Positions 49,900 to 59,847 of a stretch of DNA of 64,000 nucleotides are shown here, piece after piece. Source of the stretch: Blautia argi (lineage in GTDB: Bacteria > Bacillota > Clostridia > Lachnospirales > Lachnospiraceae); NCBI RefSeq assembly GCF_003287895.1, contig NZ_CP030280.1, positions 1,123,501 through 1,187,500 on the forward strand. Direction: 5' to 3'. Under the pieces are notes generated by a model. That model had not been told where the DNA came from, did not search any database, and was given only the letters and a program-made list of their open reading frames with translations. The first letter of the stretch is position 1; each line of letters opens with the position of its first letter. A program made the translations under genes and the position numbers.

Positions 49900-50883
49900 A
49901 TGACAGGAAGAATTACAGGGACGGGAAGTTTTGTACCAGAAATCAATGTCAGCAATGAGGAGCTTTCCGAAATCGTGGATACCAGCGACGCATGGATTTA
50001 CAGCCGTACGGGAATCCGCAGCCGGAGAATTGCCGGAAAGGAAACGGTTGCAGAAATGGGAGCAGAGGCAGCCAGAAGAGCTATGGAGAAAGCAGGGGCT
50101 CTGGCAGAGGAGATAGAGCTTTTAATTGTGGCAACCTGCTCAGGAGAGTTTCTTTTTCCAAGCACTGCTTGCCAGATACAAAAGGAGATAGGCGCCAGGC
50201 AGGCAGTTGTCTTTGATATAAGCGCTGCCTGTTCAGGCTTTCTTTTTGGGCTTAACACAGCCTGGGCTTATCTGCAGAGCGGAATTTATAAAAAAGCCCT
50301 TATTATTGGAACTGAAAAATTGTCCAGACTGCTGAACTGGGAGGACCGAAGTACCTGTGTCCTGTTTGGAGATGGGGCAGGGGCTGTGGTACTGGAGGCA
50401 AAAGAAACAGGGATTGAGGGTATGGTGCAGCATGCAAATGGAGAAAAGGGAGAGGTTCTTACCTGCAGGGAAGGACATGTGGGAATAAAAGGAATTAATC
50501 CTTTTGACAAAGAGCCGGAAGCAGAGCAGAAGACCTGTGGACTGGAAATGGAGGGACAGGAGGTCTTTAAATTTGCAGTAAAGAAGGTTCCGGAGTGTAT
50601 TGAAGAATTGCTGGCACAGACCAGGACGACAAAGGAGGAAATTAAATATTACCTTCTGCATCAGGCAAACAGCCGCATTATTTCCAGCGCAGCCAAAAGG
50701 CTGAAAGAGCCGGAGGAGAAGTTTCCCATTAATATGGAGCATTACGGAAATACCTCTGCTGCAAGCATTCCCATTCTTCTGGACGAATTAAACCGTCAGG
50801 GAAAGCTGCAGAGAGGAGATAAGCTGATTCTTTCCGGGTTTGGCGCAGGACTTACCTGGGGAGCTGTACAGATAGAATGGTAG
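49900..50883 (+). CDS. fabH: 3-oxoacyl-ACP synthase III (FabH)
   Basis: FabH condenses acetyl-CoA (or a branched primer) with malonyl-ACP to start fatty acid synthesis. The 327-residue protein has the Cys-His-Asn triad: C111 in DISAACSGF, H254 in LLHQANSRI and N284 in HYGNTSAAS. The N-terminal TGTGSFVPE and TSDAWIYSRTGIRSRRIA are canonical. GAGAGGAAG precedes ATG. It stands alone, without the fab cluster, behind a promoter with a FabT-like palindrome. Confidence 0.94.
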   Translation: MTGRITGTGSFVPEINVSNEELSEIVDTSDAWIYSRTGIRSRRIAGKETVAEMGAEAARRAMEKAGALAEEIELLIVATCSGEFLFPSTACQIQKEIGARQAVVFDISAACSGFLFGLNTAWAYLQSGIYKKALIIGTEKLSRLLNWEDRSTCVLFGDGAGAVVLEAKETGIEGMVQHANGEKGEVLTCREGHVGIKGINPFDKEPEAEQKTCGLEMEGQEVFKFAVKKVPECIEELLAQTRTTKEEIKYYLLHQANSRIISSAAKRLKEPEEKFPINMEHYGNTSAASIPILLDELNRQGKLQRGDKLILSGFGAGLTWGAVQIEW

Positions 50884-50911
50884 GAGGCAAAATCCTTATA
50901 AATGGTAAAAG

Positions 50912-50976
50912 AACTGCCACACAGAAGTATGAATACCGGAAGAATCTGGCTGACATCTCTGCGTGGCAGTTTTTTC
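50912..50976 (+). terminator. fabH terminator
   Basis: AACTGCCAC and GTGGCAGTT pair around a 42-base loop with internal pairing, followed by TTTTTTC. Confidence 0.6.
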
Positions 50977-51121
50977 TCTTTGAGAATCCCATCGCTATTA
51001 TAGATCTGGCTGCTAACTACAGCCATAATTCGTTTGCTGTTTACAATGGTCATGTGCAGAACCTGTGAACCCTATGAATTTGCGATTCTTGGAGACAAAA
51101 GCAAATAAAAAGCAGAAGGAC

Positions 51122-51167
51122 AAAAAAGCTGTTTTCCTGATTCATAGACCGGGAAAACAGCTTTTTG
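51122..51167. terminator. Bidirectional terminator upstream of the uxaB stop
   Basis: AAAAGCTGTTTTCC pairs with GGAAAACAGCTTTT, 14 bp, with T-runs on both strands. It ends the uxaAB transcript and anything reading past fabH. The rest of 50977-51121 has short open frames without recognisable product. Confidence 0.85.
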
Positions 51168-51202
51168 TTATATGACAGAGGTGTTTATGATTTTCTGCTT
51201 TC

Positions 51203-52702
51203 TTACAGGCAGTTTTTCATCTCCTCATAAGTTCCGTGTGCCTCGATGTTTTTCACAATGGTAGCCACTTCTTCTTCAAATCCCGGGATTTCGGTTAAAT
51301 CCTTGCCCCAGAAATCTGTATTTGTGCAGACAGCGTGTACCAGTTCTTTTGCACTGTCCGTTCTATGTGCATAGTAGAATTCCAGAACTGCGCGGTCATC
51401 AGAAATGGTGTAGGTATCCCCGTTTGGACGTTTTGCCACCAGACCTGCGTCAGTCAGTTCTGTGCCACGGTAGAAAGAAATGTAGAAGGCAAAAGAAGCG
51501 GTAATACATTTCGGCAGTTTGTTAAATTTCGCTACATAGCCTTCCAGGGATGGCATTACCCGGGCTTTCCACTTGGAAGTGGAGTTTAAGGAAATGGACA
51601 TAAGGGCATGGTCGATAAACGGATTTTTGAAACGCTCGGTTACCGCAGCCGCAAAGTCTTTGCAGTCCTCTTCAGAAAGGGAGAGGGTTGGAATGATTTC
51701 CTCATAAATAGTTTTGTTCATAAAATTCAGGATTGTGTCGTCATGCATACAATCTCTGACAATGTTCTGACCAGCCAGATAAGCGCCTAAAACCATGGAA
51801 GTATGCGCGCCGTTTAAAATACGCACCTTTCTCTGTTTGTATGGTTTGTGGTCGTCTGTAATCAGCACAGGAAGTCCTGCTTCGGCAAAGGGAAGCTCTT
51901 TTTTCAGGGATTCCGGTCCTTCAATAACCCAGAAGCCAAAAACTTCACCAGTGTCAATGATATTATCTTCGTAACCATTTTCTTCATTAATAGCGGCAGC
52001 CTCATTTCTCGGGAAACCGGTTACAATACGGTCTACCAAAGTAGAGCAGAAAATATTTTCCTGCTGGATCCAGTTGATAAATTCGTCACCCAGTTCCCAC
52101 TGTTTTGCGTAGTTTAACACGCATTTTTCCAGCTCTTTTCCGTTGTTGTCAATGAGTTCGCAGGCAAGAATGACAAAGCCTTTTCCAGCTTCTTTTCCAA
52201 ATGTCTGAAATCTGCGGTATAAAAACTGAGTCAGTTTTGCAGGATAGCTGGAAGGTGGTGTTTCTGTAAACTGGCAGGAAGGGTCATAGGCAATTCCTGC
52301 TTCTGTGGTATTGCAGGTAATGTAGCGGAGATCCGGATTTTCTGCACATGCCATGACTGCTTCGTAGTCGCTGTGTACATTCAAGCAACGGCTGACGCAG
52401 GAAATGATGCGCTTGTCGTTGACCTTCTGTCCGTTTTCAAAACCTCTTAAATATAAGGTATACAGACCATCCTGTTCGTTAATCACATCTGCCAGATTAA
52501 AACCGCCGTGGTTGGCAATGGGCTGTACCAGCACAACTTTGCTGTTAAATCCTGCTTTTTCATTCATCATATCAATGAAATAATCTACAAAGGCACGGAG
52601 AAAATTTCCCTCTCCGAACTGCAGCACACGTTCCGGTGCGTCTTTTAACAGATAGCCGTTGTAGCCCTGTTCTTCCAGTGTCTGATAGCTTAATTTTTTC
52701 AT
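51203..52702 (-). CDS. uxaB: Tagaturonate reductase (altronate oxidoreductase)
   Basis: UxaB reduces D-tagaturonate to D-altronate with NADH in galacturonate breakdown. The 499-residue protein is a polyol/mannitol dehydrogenase family member: QFGEGNFLRAFVDYFIDMMNE near the N-terminus is the nucleotide-binding stretch, DRIVTGFPRNEA and KVRILNGAHTSMVLGAYLAG contain the conserved Lys and Asn-His active-site residues. It follows uxaA on the minus strand; the genes use product and substrate of each other. Confidence 0.93.
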   Translation of the reverse strand: MKKLSYQTLEEQGYNGYLLKDAPERVLQFGEGNFLRAFVDYFIDMMNEKAGFNSKVVLVQPIANHGGFNLADVINEQDGLYTLYLRGFENGQKVNDKRIISCVSRCLNVHSDYEAVMACAENPDLRYITCNTTEAGIAYDPSCQFTETPPSSYPAKLTQFLYRRFQTFGKEAGKGFVILACELIDNNGKELEKCVLNYAKQWELGDEFINWIQQENIFCSTLVDRIVTGFPRNEAAAINEENGYEDNIIDTGEVFGFWVIEGPESLKKELPFAEAGLPVLITDDHKPYKQRKVRILNGAHTSMVLGAYLAGQNIVRDCMHDDTILNFMNKTIYEEIIPTLSLSEEDCKDFAAAVTERFKNPFIDHALMSISLNSTSKWKARVMPSLEGYVAKFNKLPKCITASFAFYISFYRGTELTDAGLVAKRPNGDTYTISDDRAVLEFYYAHRTDSAKELVHAVCTNTDFWGKDLTEIPGFEEEVATIVKNIEAHGTYEEMKNCL

Positions 52703-52757
52703 AGTGTGATCCTCACTTTCTGCTTTAAATTTATATTTATAGATTTTTATTTCCTAT

Positions 52758-54240
52758 TTAAAGGGTGACTCCCTGTTTGAAAATAGCCATATCGTGGAAG
52801 CCTGCTTTTTCTGATTTGACCTCTTCTCCAGAAGCAACAGCTATAACATAGTCAAAAAAGCTGATTGCTTAATTCAGAAAGAGAAGTTCCCTCTACCATG
52901 GTTCCACAGTTGAAATCAATCCAGTTCTTTTTGTGTCCGTAGAGATTGGAGTTGCTGGAAATCTTCACAGTAGGTACCGGGGAAGCAAACGGTGTTCCCC
53001 GACCTGTAGTAAAGAGGACAATGTGTGCCCCTGAGGCTGCCAGTGCAGTGGAAGCGACTAAATCATTGCCGGGTGCGCTTAAGAGATTCAGCCCTTTTTC
53101 TCTTACAGGCTCTCCATAGGAAAGGACGCCTCTCACTGGTGCGGAACCGGATTTCTGGGTACAGCCCATGGATTTGTCCTCCAGAGTGGAAATACCGCCT
53201 TTTTTGTTCCCAGGTGAAGGATTTTCGTAAATGGTCTGGTTATGGCTGGTGAAATAATTTTTAAAGTCATTAATCAGGTGTACGGTTTTTTCAAAAAGTT
53301 CCTCATTTTCACAGCGGTTCATGAGCAGAGTTTCTGCGCCGAACATTTCAGGAACCTCTGTGAGAATGGTAGTGCCTCCTTTGGAAATGAGCAGGTCGGA
53401 AAAGGCGCCTACCACCGGATTTGCAGTAATACCGGACAGTCCGTCAGAGCCGCCGCATTTCATACCGATAATCAACTCGTTGCAGTTAATGGGTTCTCGT
53501 TTTGCTTTTCCTGCAAAGTCTGCCAGTTCTTCAAGAAGTTTTAAAGATTCGGTGATCTCATCTTCACATTCCTGTGCTACCAGGAATTTTACCCGGTTTT
53601 CATCATAAGGACCGATAAATTTTTTCAGTTCTTCAATATTGCTGTTTTCACAGCCAAGACCCAGCACCAGCACACCGCCGGCATTTGGGTGGTTAATCAA
53701 ATCTGCCAGAATTTTTCTGGTGTTGTCCTGGTCATCGCCCATCTGAGAGCAGCCGTAAGGGTGAGGAAAAGCGGCAATTGCCTCAATGCTTCCTTTTACA
53801 AGGGTCTGTGCTTTTCGCTCAATAGCAGTTGCCACATTGTTGACACAGCCTACAGTTGGAATAATCCAGATTTCATTGCGGACACCGACTTTTCCGTCTC
53901 TGCGGCGGTATCCCTGGAAAAAACGTTTTTCTGTAGGTGAAAGGGAAGTGTCCTGTTTGTCATATTCATAGGTAAGTAAATCTCCAAGACCGGTTTTCAT
54001 GTTATGGACATGAATCCAGGATCCTGTTTTTACAGCCTCCTTTGTAATCCCGATGGGATATCCGTATTTCACAACAGGTTCGCCTGCTTCCAAATCCTTC
54101 AGGGCAAATTTATGTCCCTGGGGGATATCCTCAGTCAGTGTTAAGGTTTGTTTGTCTATGGTGACAACAGTACCAGCCTCTAATGGAGAGAGGGCAACGG
54201 CTACTTTGTCATCCGGGTGGATTTTAATATATTTCTGCAT
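52758..54240 (-). pseudogene. uxaA: Altronate dehydratase, frameshifted near its C-terminus
   Basis: UxaA dehydrates D-altronate to 2-keto-3-deoxygluconate. The first open frame (to 52852) has an N-terminal SAF domain and the dehydratase core (YRRRDGKVGVRNEIWIIPTVGCVNN, KCGGSDGLSGITANP, GCTQKSG). It stops early after SNQLF. Removing one A from the six-A run at 52854-52859 (six T on the coding strand) restores the usual tail DYVIAVASGEEVKSEKAGFHD...KQGVTL ending at 52758, for about 493 residues. So the gene is complete except for one base. AGGAGG precedes ATG 54240. Confidence 0.85.
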
Positions 54241-54257
54241 ATGTTTTCCTCCTAAAA

Positions 54258-54272
54258 TTTGTTCCGAACAAA
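54258..54272. promoter_or_regulatory. Second palindrome in the uxaA leader
   Basis: TTTGTTC-C-GAACAAA lies between the LacI-type operator and the uxaA ribosome binding site. It differs in sequence from the LacI-type boxes and may bind another regulator or fold in the mRNA. Confidence 0.35.
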
Positions 54273-54290
54273 ATGTAAGGGCTTACATTT
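54271..54290. promoter_or_regulatory. LacI-type operator before uxaA
   Basis: AAATGTAAG-GG-CTTACATTT has perfect 9-bp arms and starts at the -10 box of the uxaAB promoter. The same core lies at 54444-54457 in the regulator's own promoter. Confidence 0.75.
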
Positions 54291-54319
54291 AATGTACCGC
54301 CGAATGAAAAAAACGTCAA
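54291..54319 (-). promoter_or_regulatory. uxaAB promoter
   Basis: Minus-strand TTGACG (54319-54314) and TACATT (54296-54291) lie 17 bases apart. The operator overlaps the start site. Confidence 0.6.
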
Positions 54320-54404
54320 TACAAATTTTGGAGAAAAATAAAAAATATTAAAAATGCATAAAAACAAATGCAGAAAATTGTATAAAATTACGATGAAAAA
54401 GTTT

Positions 54405-54433
54405 TTGCATTGTGCAAAAAGGTTCTGTATAAT
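54405..54433 (+). promoter_or_regulatory. Promoter of the regulator-TRAP-uxaC operon
   Basis: TTGCAT (54405-54410) and TATAAT (54428-54433) lie 17 bases apart. Confidence 0.7.
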
Positions 54434-54443
54434 AGAAATAGGG

Positions 54444-54457
54444 TGTAAGAGCTTACA
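54444..54457. promoter_or_regulatory. LacI-type operator at the regulator promoter
   Basis: TGTAAG-AG-CTTACA lies 10 bases after the -10 box and matches the uxaA operator core. The pair points to autoregulation and joint control of both divergent operons. Confidence 0.75.
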
Positions 54458-54498
54458 TCAAAATTCTGCAAATGCAGGAAAAAGAAAGTAGGAATTGT

Positions 54499-55497
54499 AT
54501 GAACATCTATGATATTGCCAGACTGGCAGGCGTTTCCATTGCAACGGTATCAAGAGTTGTAAATGACAGCCCCAAGGTCAGCGAGAAAACCAAGCAGAAG
54601 GTACGGGCTGTCATGGAGGAACAAAATTACACGCCGAATGTATTTGCACGGGGACTGGGATTAAATTCCATGAGAACTGTGGGGATTGTCTGTCCAGATG
54701 TGTCGGACGCTTATATGGCAGAATCGGTTGCCTATTTGGAGAAGCGTTTCCGGGGTTATGGGTATGACTGCATTCTTTACTGCAGCGGTTATAAGCAGGA
54801 AAGCAAGGTAAATGCTGTACAAATGGTTTTGAAAAAAAAGATTGATGCCCTGGTGCTGGTGGGTTCTCATTATGTGGGAGACGGCAGCGAGGAGGAAATC
54901 GGCTATTTAAGAGAAGCAGCTAGGGAGGTACCGGTCTTTTTGATTAACGGCTATGTCCGCTGTCCGGGTGTGTATTGTATGCTGTCTGAAAATTATCAGA
55001 TTATGTATGATACCGTATGCGCTCTGACAGAGGCAGGCAGAAAGCGGATTTTGTTTCTCTATGATTCTCATTCCTACAGTGCAACGCAAAAACTTTTAGG
55101 ATATGAGGATGCACTGAGGGATAATGGTCTTCCGATGGTGGAGGAACTGAAAATTTTTACGGAAAACAAAATATCCACAGTCAGGGAAAACTTATTGCAA
55201 AGAGGGGAACTGAATTTTGATGCAGTGGTTGCCACAGATGATGGGCTTGCCGTGGGTGCGTTAAAATATGCCATGAAAAAGCAGATGCGTATACCGGAGG
55301 ACGTCAATATCATTGGTTTTAATGATTCCGAGCTTGCCGTGTGCTGCGAGCCGGAGCTGACTTCTATTGACAGCAGAAGAGATGCTCTTTGCAAAACAGC
55401 CGTGGATTCTCTCATGCTTTTGCTGGAGGGAAAATCCGTGCGGCATAAGCGTTCTGTCAGATGTCATCTGATAAAACGGGGAACAACTAATTTTTAG
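54499..55497 (+). CDS. LacI-family regulator of hexuronate use (UxuR/KdgR-like)
   Basis: The 332-residue repressor has the LacI HTH at the N-terminus (NIYDIARLAGVSIATVSRVVNDSPKVSEKTKQKV) and a periplasmic-binding-protein-like sensor domain (GIVCPDVSDAYMAE..., VVATDDGLAVGALKYAMKKQMRIPEDVNIIGFND). ATG 54499 follows AGGA; an upstream in-frame start lies past the operator and is less likely. It is the first gene of the dctPQM-uxaC transcript and divergent from uxaAB. Effector is probably a hexuronate or 2-keto-3-deoxygluconate; inferred from context. Confidence 0.87.
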   Translation: MNIYDIARLAGVSIATVSRVVNDSPKVSEKTKQKVRAVMEEQNYTPNVFARGLGLNSMRTVGIVCPDVSDAYMAESVAYLEKRFRGYGYDCILYCSGYKQESKVNAVQMVLKKKIDALVLVGSHYVGDGSEEEIGYLREAAREVPVFLINGYVRCPGVYCMLSENYQIMYDTVCALTEAGRKRILFLYDSHSYSATQKLLGYEDALRDNGLPMVEELKIFTENKISTVRENLLQRGELNFDAVVATDDGLAVGALKYAMKKQMRIPEDVNIIGFNDSELAVCCEPELTSIDSRRDALCKTAVDSLMLLLEGKSVRHKRSVRCHLIKRGTTNF

Positions 55498-55521
55498 AAC
55501 AAAACGAAGGGACAAGGAAGA

Positions 55522-56550
55522 ATGAAAGGTTTAAAAAGAATTTTAGCAGCAGCTCTTTGTGTTGCCGTTGTTGCGGGAATGTCCGGCTGTACCTCTTCCG
55601 TTACAGGAGGAAAGAGAATTATCCGTATTTCTCATGCACAGTCTGAAACCCACCCGGAACATCTGGGTCTTTTGAGGTTTAAGGAGTATGTAGAAGAAAA
55701 TCTGGGTGATAAGTATGAAGTACAGATTTTTCCAAATGAGCTTCTGGGTTCTGCACAGAAGGCCATTGAGCTGACACAGACAGGCGCCATTGACTTCGTA
55801 GTGGCAGGTACCGCAAACCTGGAAACCTTTGCAGATGTATATGAGGTCTTCAGTATGCCATATCTGTTTACTTCAGAGGAGGCCTATCATGAAGTTATGA
55901 ATGATACAGATTATATGAATCAGGTGTATGCTTCTACAGACGAAGCCGGTTTTCGCGTACTGACCTGGTACAATGCAGGAACCCGTAACTTCTATGCAAC
56001 AAAGCCAATCCATACACCGGATGACCTGAAAGGTCTGAAAATCCGTGTACAGCAGTCACCAGCCAGTGTAAATATGGCGAAAGCCTTTGGTGCTGCCGCT
56101 TCTCCAATGAGTTTTGGTGAAGTTTATACAGCCATTCAGCAGGGGGTTATCGACGGCGCGGAGAACAACGAGCTGGCTCTGACGAACAACAAACACGGAG
56201 AAGTTGCCAAATACTTCTCTTATAATAAGCATCAGATGGTGCCGGATATGTTAATCGGAAACCTGAAATTTTTAAACAGCTTAAGCGACGAAGAAAGAGA
56301 AGTTTTTGAGGAAGCTGCCAGACTGTCTACAGAAGTAGAACTGGAGGAATGGGATGTACAGGTAGAAGAGGCAAAGAAAATTGCCAAGGACGACATGGGC
56401 GTGGAATTTATTGATGTGGACATTCAGCAGTTTAAAGACAAAGTAGCCGGTGTTCAGGACGAGATGCTCAAAGAAAATCCGGACATTCAGGATTTGTATG
56501 ACCACATTCAGGAAATCAACGCAAAATATGTAGATAAGGAGGCAGAGTAA
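55522..56550 (+). CDS. TRAP transporter substrate-binding lipoprotein (DctP)
   Basis: This 342-residue DctP-family protein captures an organic acid outside the membrane. A signal peptide ends in lipobox GMSGC (lipidated Cys near 23). Family blocks follow: RISHAQSETHPEHLGLLRFKEYVEE, ELTQTGAIDFVVAG, DDLKGLKIRVQQSP near 165-180 with the carboxylate-binding Arg, and FGEVYTAIQQGVIDGAENNE. It is followed directly by DctQ and DctM. Context with uxaABC suggests galacturonate or glucuronate as ligand. Confidence 0.9.
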   Translation: MKGLKRILAAALCVAVVAGMSGCTSSVTGGKRIIRISHAQSETHPEHLGLLRFKEYVEENLGDKYEVQIFPNELLGSAQKAIELTQTGAIDFVVAGTANLETFADVYEVFSMPYLFTSEEAYHEVMNDTDYMNQVYASTDEAGFRVLTWYNAGTRNFYATKPIHTPDDLKGLKIRVQQSPASVNMAKAFGAAASPMSFGEVYTAIQQGVIDGAENNELALTNNKHGEVAKYFSYNKHQMVPDMLIGNLKFLNSLSDEEREVFEEAARLSTEVELEEWDVQVEEAKKIAKDDMGVEFIDVDIQQFKDKVAGVQDEMLKENPDIQDLYDHIQEINAKYVDKEAE

Positions 56551-57053
56551 TGAACGTATTGCATAAAATCCGTGAAGGAATTGACCTGGTATTGAGCTGG
56601 GCCTGTGCGGCTCTGTTTGCACTGATGGTAATTGTGGGAACTTATCAGATTGTAGTTCGTTATTTTTTCAATAGCCCAAGTACTGTATCAGAGGAACTTC
56701 TGACTTACAGCTTTACCTGGATGGCGCTTCTGGCTTCCGCTTACGTATTCGGAAAAAGAGACCATATGCGTATGGGCTTTATTGCAGACAAATTAACAGG
56801 AACACCGAGAAAAGTGCTGGAAATCATTATTGAGATTCTGATTATGTTTTTGGCAGGCAGTGTTATGGTATACGGCGGCTGGAATATTATGGGGCTGACC
56901 ATGACACAGGTGACTGCTTCTTTAGGGGTTCCTATGGGTGTTATCTATACGGTCGTTCCTCTTTCCGGTATTCTGATTGTCATCTACTCTATACTGAATA
57001 TTGTAGATTTGGTTGCAGGATATGAAAGAGAACAGAGAGAAGTAAAGGAATAA
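56550..57053 (+). CDS. TRAP transporter small membrane subunit (DctQ)
   Basis: The 167-residue protein has four membrane spans and the DctQ signature SFTWMALLASAYVFGKRDHMRMGF near 53-76. It overlaps the DctP stop by 1 base, forming the small subunit that joins the large DctM channel. Confidence 0.9.
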   Translation: MNVLHKIREGIDLVLSWACAALFALMVIVGTYQIVVRYFFNSPSTVSEELLTYSFTWMALLASAYVFGKRDHMRMGFIADKLTGTPRKVLEIIIEILIMFLAGSVMVYGGWNIMGLTMTQVTASLGVPMGVIYTVVPLSGILIVIYSILNIVDLVAGYEREQREVKE

Positions 57054-57069
57054 GAGGGAGGAGAAGTAT

Positions 57070-58377
57070 ATGAATACAGCAATTATTTCAGGTCTGATTA
57101 TTTTGGTCTTGCTGGTTATCATGCTGGTTGCCGGTGTGCCCATCGCCGTTGCGTTGGGAATTTCTTCCGTGTGTGCAATTCTTCCGGTTATGGATACCAG
57201 TGTTGCAGTTTTAACAGGAGCTCAGAGAATTTTTTCCGGTATCTCCGTATTCAGTTTGCTGGCCATTCCGTTTTTTATTCTGGCCGGAAACATTATGAAC
57301 AAGGGTGGTATTGCAGTCCGTTTGATTAATCTTGCAAAACTGGTGACAGGACGTACACCGGGTGCCCTGGCACAGACAAACGTTCTGGCTAACATGTTGT
57401 TCGGCGCGATTTCCGGTTCCGGTACAGCGGCTGCTTCTGCTATGGGTTCTATTATCGGACCGATTGAAAAAGATGAGGGGTATGACCCGAACTTTTCCGC
57501 AGCAGCCAACATTGCAACAGCGCCTACAGGACTTCTGATTCCTCCAAGTAACGTTATGATTACCTTTTCTTTGGTAAGCGGCGGTACTTCTGTGGCAGCA
57601 CTTTTCATGGCAGGCTACATTCCGGGAATTCTCTGGGGTCTGGCTTGTATGTTGGTCATTTACTTTATTGCAAAGAAGAACAATTACAGAAGCAAACAGA
57701 AATTTACATTTAAAGAAGCCATGAACATTATTCTTCAGGCGCTTCCATGTCTGCTTTTGATTATCATTGTAATCGGCGGTATTATCGCAGGTATTTTCAC
57801 TGCAACCGAAGGTTCTGTAGTTGCAGTAGTATACAGCTTGTTACTGTCTCTGTTTGGATATAAATCCATTAAATTTAAGGATATTCCAAAATTGTTAAAG
57901 GACAGTGCGGAAATGACAGGTATTATTATTTTCCTTATTGGTGTATCCAGTATTATGTCCTGGGTTATGGCATTTACCAATATCCCGACTCTGGTTTCCA
58001 ACGGACTTTTAGCTATCAGTGACAGCAAGATTGTTATTCTTCTGATGATTAATATTATCCTGCTGATTGTAGGTACTTTTATGGATATGACACCGGCATG
58101 TCTGATTTTTACACCGATTTTCCTTCCGGTGTGTACCGCACTTGGCATGAATACTATTCATTTTGGTATTATGATGATTTTCAATCTGTGTATCGGAACG
58201 ATTACACCGCCGGTCGGAACCACGCTGTTTGTTGGTGTTAAGGTTGGAAATGTTAAGATTGAAACCGTGTTTAAACAGCTGTTGATTTACTTTGCCGCAA
58301 TTTTTGTGGTACTGATGCTGGTAACTTATATCCCGCAGCTCAGTCTGTGGCTGCCAAGCCTTATGGGATATGTATAA
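57070..58377 (+). CDS. TRAP transporter large permease (DctM)
   Basis: This 435-residue protein of about 12 spans is the Na-coupled channel subunit of the TRAP system. Hallmarks are IPFFILAGNIMNKGGIAVRLI, GALAQTNVLANMLFGAISGSGTAAASAMGSI and GLLIPPSNVMITFSLVSGG, with a matching second half (ACLIFTPIFLPVCTALGMN, TPPVGTTLFVG). GGGAGGAG precedes ATG. uxaC follows 25 bases later, so uptake and the first catabolic step are coupled. Confidence 0.93.
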   Translation: MNTAIISGLIILVLLVIMLVAGVPIAVALGISSVCAILPVMDTSVAVLTGAQRIFSGISVFSLLAIPFFILAGNIMNKGGIAVRLINLAKLVTGRTPGALAQTNVLANMLFGAISGSGTAAASAMGSIIGPIEKDEGYDPNFSAAANIATAPTGLLIPPSNVMITFSLVSGGTSVAALFMAGYIPGILWGLACMLVIYFIAKKNNYRSKQKFTFKEAMNIILQALPCLLLIIIVIGGIIAGIFTATEGSVVAVVYSLLLSLFGYKSIKFKDIPKLLKDSAEMTGIIIFLIGVSSIMSWVMAFTNIPTLVSNGLLAISDSKIVILLMINIILLIVGTFMDMTPACLIFTPIFLPVCTALGMNTIHFGIMMIFNLCIGTITPPVGTTLFVGVKVGNVKIETVFKQLLIYFAAIFVVLMLVTYIPQLSLWLPSLMGYV

Positions 58378-58402
58378 AATAAATTTATAAGGAGGCTGTC
58401 CT

Positions 58403-59819
58403 ATGAAAGCATTTATGGACAAAGATTTTTTACTCAGTACAGACACAGCCAAAGAGCTGTATCATGATTTTGCAGCCCAGGTTCCTGTGCTGGACTACCA
58501 CTGCCATATCAATCCTCAGGAAATCGCTGAGGACAGAAAATTTGAAAACATTACTCAGGTATGGCTGGGGGGCGACCATTATAAATGGCGTCAGATGCGT
58601 TCTAATGGCGTGGACGAATATTACATTACCGGAGATGCCCCGGACAGGGAAAAATTCCAGAAATGGGCGGAAACTCTGGAAAAAGCCATTGGAAATCCTC
58701 TGTTTCACTGGAGTCACCTGGAACTGCAGAGATACTTTGGCTATACAGGCGTATTAAACGGCGAAACAGCAGAAGAGGTCTGGAACCTGTGCAATGCAAA
58801 ATTGCAGGAGGATTCCATGAGTGTAAGAAATCTGATTAAGCAGTCTAATGTAACTCTGCTTTGCACCACAGATGACCCCATTGATGACCTGAAATGGCAC
58901 AAGGTTATCAAAGAAGACGAAACCTTTGACGTACAGGTGCTGCCTGCATGGAGACCGGACAAGGCAACCAATCTGGAAAAGCCGGAGTTTGTGGAATACC
59001 TCGGCAAGCTTTCCAAGGCTTCCGGTGTGGAAATTAAAACCTTTGCAGATTTAAAGGAAGCTATTACAAAGAGAATGGAATATTTTGACAGTATGGGCTG
59101 TTCTATTTCTGACCATGGTCTGGACTATGTCATGTATGCGCCGGCCAGTGACGAAGAAGTAGAAAGAATTTTTGCTGACCGCCTGGCAGGAAAAGAAATC
59201 ACAAAAGAAGCAGCAGCAAAATATAAAACTGCATTTATGCTTTTCCTGGCAGGAAAATACGAGGAAATGAACTGGGTAATGCAGTTACACTATGGCTGTA
59301 AGAGAGATAACAACAAAGCCATGTATGCAAAGCTGGGACCGGATACAGGCTTTGATTGTATCAGCAACTTTGCACCAGGCGAGCAGTTGGCAGACTTCTT
59401 AAATGCAGTAAATGAAGCAAAAAACCTGCCGAAAACAATTTTTATACAGCTTGAATCCGGGAGATGACGAATTAATCGGTACAATTCTGGGCTGCTTCCA
59501 GAACAGCGACGCCATCGGTAAAATCCAGCAGGGTTCTGCATGGTGGTTCAATGATAATAAAACAGGTATGATGAAGCAGATGACTTCTTTAGCAAACCTG
59601 GGTCTTCTCGGAAACTTTATCGGTATGCTCACAGACTCTAGAAGCTTCCTGTCTTATCCAAGACACGAATATTTCAGAAGAATCATGTGCGAGCTTATCG
59701 GCGGCTGGGTAGAAAACGGCGAATATCCAAAGGATATGAAGAATCTGGAGAAGATTGTCAAAGGAATCTCCTACAACAACGCAGTGCGCTACTTTGGCTT
59801 TAATCTGGAAACAAAATAA
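58403..59819 (+). pseudogene. uxaC: Uronate isomerase, frameshifted
   Basis: UxaC isomerises glucuronate to fructuronate and galacturonate to tagaturonate. The frame starts KAFMDKDFLLSTDTAKELYHDFAAQVPVLDYHCHINPQEIAEDRKF (metal-binding HCH) and runs to LPKTI, then ends early at 59467. One extra T in the run 59439-59443 accounts for it: with four T the frame continues [21 protein letters not shown] to the normal end at 59819, about 471 residues. GGAGGCTG precedes ATG. Apart from that base all family blocks are present. Confidence 0.87.
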
Positions 59820-59847
59820 GAGAAGCAAAAAAAGCGAAGAAATAGAA

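Noticed and set aside
50884..51121. A small gene between fabH and uxaB
   Set aside because: The open frames overlap terminator structures and lack start signals; only a short hydrophobic fragment (TAIIRLLFTMVMCRTCEPYEFAIL) hints at a relic.
59412..59819. A separate small protein after uxaC
   Set aside because: It continues uxaC exactly after the one-base shift.
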